Below, in pieces: positions 60,970 through 64,000 of a stretch of DNA of 64,000 nucleotides. Each line of letters begins with the position of its first letter. Position 1 is the stretch's first letter. Source of the DNA: Algoriphagus litoralis. Lineage in GTDB: Bacteria > Bacteroidota > Bacteroidia > Cytophagales > Cyclobacteriaceae. The notes under the pieces are model-generated. The model was not told where the DNA came from, ran no database searches, and was given only the letters and a program-made list of their open reading frames with translations. The translations under genes were made by a program, and so were the position numbers. The DNA lies in NCBI RefSeq assembly GCF_003259255.1, contig NZ_QGOL01000006.1, positions 124,001 to 188,000 on the forward strand, read 5' to 3'.

Positions 60970-62337
60970 CTACAAATTCAAAAGAGACATGGCCACCAAA
61001 AAGTAAACTGCCAATCCAAGCAAATCATTGGCTGTGGTAATGAAGGGTCCTGAAGCCAAGGCTGGATTAATTCCGAATCTGTCCAGTACCAAAGGGGTGA
61101 AAGTGCCCATAAAAGACGCCAAAAGAACGACTGAAAAAAGCGCAATAGAGACAACCAAGGCAAATTTGACCTCATTGCCATAAAACAAGACCACCATCCC
61201 AAATACAAACAAGGCCAATATCAGTCCATTTAAAACGGCTACGGTGAGCCCCTTGATAAACCTCCGGGAAAGACTGTCATCGAAGGCCGATTTATTGGCC
61301 AGCGACTGGACTATAAGTGTCGATGATTGGATACCTACATTTCCTCCTGTTGCAGTAATGAGAGGAATGAAAAATGCCAGTGCAGTGACTTTGGATAAGC
61401 CTTCTTCAAAAAAACCTATAAATCCAGCTCCCAAGAGCCCTCCGATGATTCCGATCATCAACCACGGAAGTCGAGCTTTGGTGAGTTTATAGACACTGTC
61501 GTATTCATCTACTTGATCCGAGATACCGGACATAGCCTGAATATCCTCATCGGCCTCCTCCTGCACGACGTCCAAAATATCATCGACGGTGATTCTCCCG
61601 ACCAGCTTGTTCTTTGCATTGATTACCGGCACGGATTCCAAATCGTATTTCCGCATGACAGAAGCGACTTCCTCTTGGTCCATGTGGACAGGAACAGAGA
61701 TCACATCTTCGTCGTAGATATGCTCTATTTTGGTATCGGAGGCAGCAAGGATGATTTTCTTTAGCGAAACTCTTCCCAGCAAATGCTGCCGATTATCTAC
61801 CACATAGATGGAATAAATTTTTTCAACATTCTCAGCTTGGCGTCGGATCTCATTGATAGTCTGGAGAATATTCCAGTTTTTATTGGCCCGGATAAATTCC
61901 TTAGCCATGATCCCACCAGCCGTGTCTTCCTCATAGCGGAGGAGTTCGAGGACCTGCTCTGATTTGACTTTGTCCTGAAAATCCGAGATGACTTCCTCCC
62001 GGTCTTTTTCAGAGAGCAGGTTTAAAATATCGGCTCCATCATCGGAGTCCATCAATTCTATCCAGGCTGCGATTTCGGAGTTTTCTATTTCCCGGAGCAC
62101 CTTTACCAGCGATACCTCATCCAGTTCGATCAGGATGTCTGCTGCAAGTTGATTATCCAATAGGCGTAAGACATACACAGACTCCTGCATGCTAAGCTCA
62201 TCGAGAATAGCTGCAATGTCAGCGACGTTTACACCATCAAGGGAGTCTCTGATAAAGTCAACATCTTCCTGCTCGATCCCCAACTGGAGACTTTCCAGGT
62301 ATTCTTTGGATAGTTCAAATTGCTTAATTGCCTCCAC
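60970..62337 (-). CDS. mgtE: Magnesium transporter MgtE
   Basis: A 455-residue MgtE Mg2+ channel: an N-terminal superhelical domain (about 15-130, with acidic Mg-sensing residues such as LMDSDDGADILNLL), two CBS domains (about 135-260, FIRANKNWNILQTI and YDEDVISVPVHMDQEEVASVM) and a five-helix pore domain. The pore shows PLITATGGNVGIQSSTLIVQS and the conserved end region INPALASGPFITTANDLLGL. Closing in high Mg2+ is expected. It overlaps the end of rsmA by 14 bp and precedes the dehydrogenase by 4 bp. Confidence 0.95.
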   Translation of the reverse strand: MEAIKQFELSKEYLESLQLGIEQEDVDFIRDSLDGVNVADIAAILDELSMQESVYVLRLLDNQLAADILIELDEVSLVKVLREIENSEIAAWIELMDSDDGADILNLLSEKDREEVISDFQDKVKSEQVLELLRYEEDTAGGIMAKEFIRANKNWNILQTINEIRRQAENVEKIYSIYVVDNRQHLLGRVSLKKIILAASDTKIEHIYDEDVISVPVHMDQEEVASVMRKYDLESVPVINAKNKLVGRITVDDILDVVQEEADEDIQAMSGISDQVDEYDSVYKLTKARLPWLMIGIIGGLLGAGFIGFFEEGLSKVTALAFFIPLITATGGNVGIQSSTLIVQSLANKSAFDDSLSRRFIKGLTVAVLNGLILALFVFGMVVLFYGNEVKFALVVSIALFSVVLLASFMGTFTPLVLDRFGINPALASGPFITTANDLLGLAVYFLVAMSLLNL

Positions 62338-63109
62338 GTCCTTTTTCGATTTGTTGGGTCAAAAACACAAAATCCGCTACATCCAATTGCTCCGCACGCT
62401 TATCCAAAATCGGGTTTGATTTGAAATCCTCTGTAAACTCAAAAGACTTCAGCGCATTTCTGAGGGTTTTTCTGCGCGTACTGAATCCTCCTTTGACCAC
62501 TTTGAAAAATAGCTTTTCATCGCAATCTAGTTTTTCTACTGCATTCCTTGTCAGCCGAATTACTCCTGAGTTGACCTTGGGAGGCGGGTTAAACACGCCA
62601 GGAGGCACTGTAAACAGGTATTCGATATCATACCAAGCCTGAAGCAATACTGAGAGGATTCCATAATCCTTGTTTCCTTTGGGTGAAGCTATTCTTTGGG
62701 CAACCTCCTTTTGAAGCATGCACACGACCTCAGTTACCCGATCTTTTTCTTCAAGTACTTTGAAGAAAATCTGGGAAGAAATATTGTATGGAAAATTCCC
62801 AGCTATAGAATACTTGTCTGGAAGCACTCGCGAGGCATCGTATTTCAAATAATCCCCTTCAATGATCCGCTCCCCTAGTTCTGGATATTTCTTTTGCAGG
62901 TAAGCTATACTTTCCCTGTCAATTTCAATGAGATAAAGCTCCTGGGGATTTCTCAACAGGAAATCAGTCAGAACCCCCATTCCGGGGCCGATTTCAAGCA
63001 CTTTATCCACTCCATCATGACCTTTGACTGCCTGGGCGATTCGCTCGGCAATGCTCAAATCAGTCAGGAAATGCTGTCCAAGATGCTTTTTAGGTTTGAC
63101 TTTTTCCAT
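62324..63109 (-). CDS. rsmA: 16S rRNA dimethyladenosine transferase
   Basis: A 261-residue RsmA (KsgA) that dimethylates two adjacent adenines near the 3' end of 16S rRNA. The N-terminus KPKKHLGQHFLTD is diagnostic, then SAM motif VLEIGPGMGVLTDFLL, the NFPYNISSQIFF catalytic NxPY motif and VPPGVFNPPPKVNSGVIRL. ATG 63109 matches the family start; 41 more codons are open upstream but unrelated to the family. It overlaps mgtE by 14 bp and is divergent from pdxA. Confidence 0.96.
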   Translation of the reverse strand: MEKVKPKKHLGQHFLTDLSIAERIAQAVKGHDGVDKVLEIGPGMGVLTDFLLRNPQELYLIEIDRESIAYLQKKYPELGERIIEGDYLKYDASRVLPDKYSIAGNFPYNISSQIFFKVLEEKDRVTEVVCMLQKEVAQRIASPKGNKDYGILSVLLQAWYDIEYLFTVPPGVFNPPPKVNSGVIRLTRNAVEKLDCDEKLFFKVVKGGFSTRRKTLRNALKSFEFTEDFKSNPILDKRAEQLDVADFVFLTQQIEKGRGGN

Positions 63110-63139
63110 CCTTTGGCTGAGATAAATTTTTATAACTTG

Positions 63140-63175
63140 CGAACCTAAAATTAAGGGAATATTCCTAAAGGTTCG
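63140..63175. repeat. Nested inverted repeat between rsmA and pdxA
   Basis: Outer arms CGAACCT (63140-63146) and AGGTTCG (63169-63175) enclose a perfect 10-bp palindrome GGAATATTCC (63156-63165). It lies in the 105-bp divergent promoter region. It may be an operator or a chance structure; no regulator is known. Confidence 0.4.
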
Positions 63176-63214
63176 GGAAATTTGTCCTGTCCTTCCAATC
63201 CAGTAGACCAAAAT

Positions 63215-64000
63215 ATGAACGCCAAAAAACAAAAACCTATCATAGGAATCAGTATCGGAGACATCAACGGTATCGGTGTAGAAGTAACCCTTAAAGCTCT
63301 GGCAGACAGTAGAGTCTATAAGTCATTCACTCCGGTGATCTATGGTCATGGTAAGGTGATCACTTTCTACCGAAAGCTGATGAGTTTGGAGGATTTTAAT
63401 TTTACCCAAATCCGTACTTTGGATGAAATCCAACACCGCAAGATCAATGTGATCAATGTGATGGAGGAATCGCCTGAGGTCATCCCAGGAGTAGAAACAA
63501 CTGAGGCAGCAAAAATGGCCCTGGAGGCGCTCAAGGCAGCAGTAGCTGATCTGAAAGACCGCAAAATACAAGCCTTGGTCACTGCACCTTTGAATAAAAA
63601 TAACCTGAACACAGCCGATTTTCATTTTATAGGACATACGGAATTCATCACGGATTTTGTGGGAGCAAAAGAAAGCCTGATGATGATGGTGGACGAATCA
63701 CTCCGCGTCGCTATGGTCACAGGACATGTGCCATTGGCAAAAGTACCACAGACAGTCACAAAGGAGCGAATTCAGAAAAAAGCCACGATTTTTTTAACCA
63801 GCCTTGAGAAAGATTTCGGGATCAGCAAGCCGAAAATTGCGATTCTAGGTCTGAATCCACATGCTGGAGAAGATGGCCTTTTGGGTGAAGAAGAGGAGAA
63901 AATCATCAAGCCAGCCATCAAAGAGCTGAAAGACCAAAACAAATATGTCTTCGGACCTTATCCTGCCGATGGCTTTTTTGGCATGATGCACCAGACCAAG
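63215..64000 (+). CDS. pdxA: 4-hydroxythreonine-4-phosphate dehydrogenase (3' end outside window)
   Basis: The first 262 codons of PdxA, which oxidises 4-phosphohydroxy-L-threonine in pyridoxal phosphate synthesis. From ATG 63215 the protein reads IIGISIGDINGIGVEV (family GDPxGIGPE-type block), IYGHGKVITFYRKL, VTAPLNKNNLNTADFHF, metal-site region IGHTEFITDFVGAKE, VTGHVPLAKVP and GLNPHAGEDGLLGEEE, ending in GFFGMMHQTK at the window edge. The remaining ~80-90 residues lie outside. It is divergent from rsmA. In many bacteria pdxA and rsmA are linked, which supports both calls. Confidence 0.95.
   Translation, partial: MNAKKQKPIIGISIGDINGIGVEVTLKALADSRVYKSFTPVIYGHGKVITFYRKLMSLEDFNFTQIRTLDEIQHRKINVINVMEESPEVIPGVETTEAAKMALEALKAAVADLKDRKIQALVTAPLNKNNLNTADFHFIGHTEFITDFVGAKESLMMMVDESLRVAMVTGHVPLAKVPQTVTKERIQKKATIFLTSLEKDFGISKPKIAILGLNPHAGEDGLLGEEEEKIIKPAIKELKDQNKYVFGPYPADGFFGMMHQTK

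Overview
The window looks like chromosome from a Bacteroidota bacterium, most likely a Cytophagales/Cyclobacteriaceae (Algoriphagus-like) strain. The reasons are two cell-surface proteins with gliding-type (CHU_C, type B) C-terminal sorting domains, two TonB-dependent receptors with carboxypeptidase-like N-terminal domains, promoters of the Bacteroidota form TTTG-N19-TAnnTTTG, and a YbiT-like ABC-F protein. The genus is an inference. No rRNA, tRNA, CRISPR array or intact transposase gene was seen.

Layout. 1-5.2 kb: an ADP-ribosylglycohydrolase cut by the window edge, small secreted proteins, a lipoprotein/hydrolase pair, and an antitoxin-PIN toxin module whose toxin carries an in-frame stop. 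5.2-11.7 kb: a leftward xylose operon (Na+ symporter, xylB, xylA, then a terminator and a sialate/acetyl esterase) behind a LacI-type palindrome. 11.8-16.2 kb: a class IV aminotransferase, serine dehydratase beta subunit, and TolC plus membrane fusion protein without a pump. 16.2-19.4 kb: a TonB receptor divergent from a DtxR/MntR repressor, with a palindrome inside the receptor promoter. 19.6-21.2 kb: an unusual pair, a caspase/CHAT-like protease and a small protein resembling its N-terminal domain. 21.6-27.6 kb: YihY-type membrane protein, FAD oxidoreductase, hydrolase, gamma-glutamyltransferase. 27.6-29.6 kb: galE, whose 3' end and terminator are duplicated on the far side of a polyvalent-protein-type kinase gene. 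29.7-36 kb: two tandem ~1046-residue T9SS surface proteins. 36.6-41.3 kb: ABC-F, a symporter, an rRNA methyltransferase and a membrane protein, flanked by two clusters of short palindromic repeats. 41.8-45.3 kb: a ZnuD-like receptor and lipoproteins. 45.4-49.5 kb: ligase and ligase-associated helicase. 49.5-50.4 kb: a nucleotidyltransferase-type two-gene module. 50.4-53.2 kb: trkA-trkH potassium uptake. 53.3-58.8 kb: rmuC, hydrolase, divergent Nramp, zinc peptidase, DUF1080 protein. 58.9-64 kb: HIT protein, greA with a terminator in its leader, a 2-hydroxyacid dehydrogenase, mgtE, rsmA, and pdxA running off the right edge.

Most of the window is housekeeping and carbohydrate or metal uptake. 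The accessory content is a set of small, AT-rich islets: 4.58-5.17, 19.6-21.2, 27.9-28.5 and 49.5-50.4 kb. The strongest candidate for something undescribed is the protease/partner pair at 19.6-21.2 kb. The kinase gene bracketed by duplicated galE ends and the GraL-like leader of greA come next.
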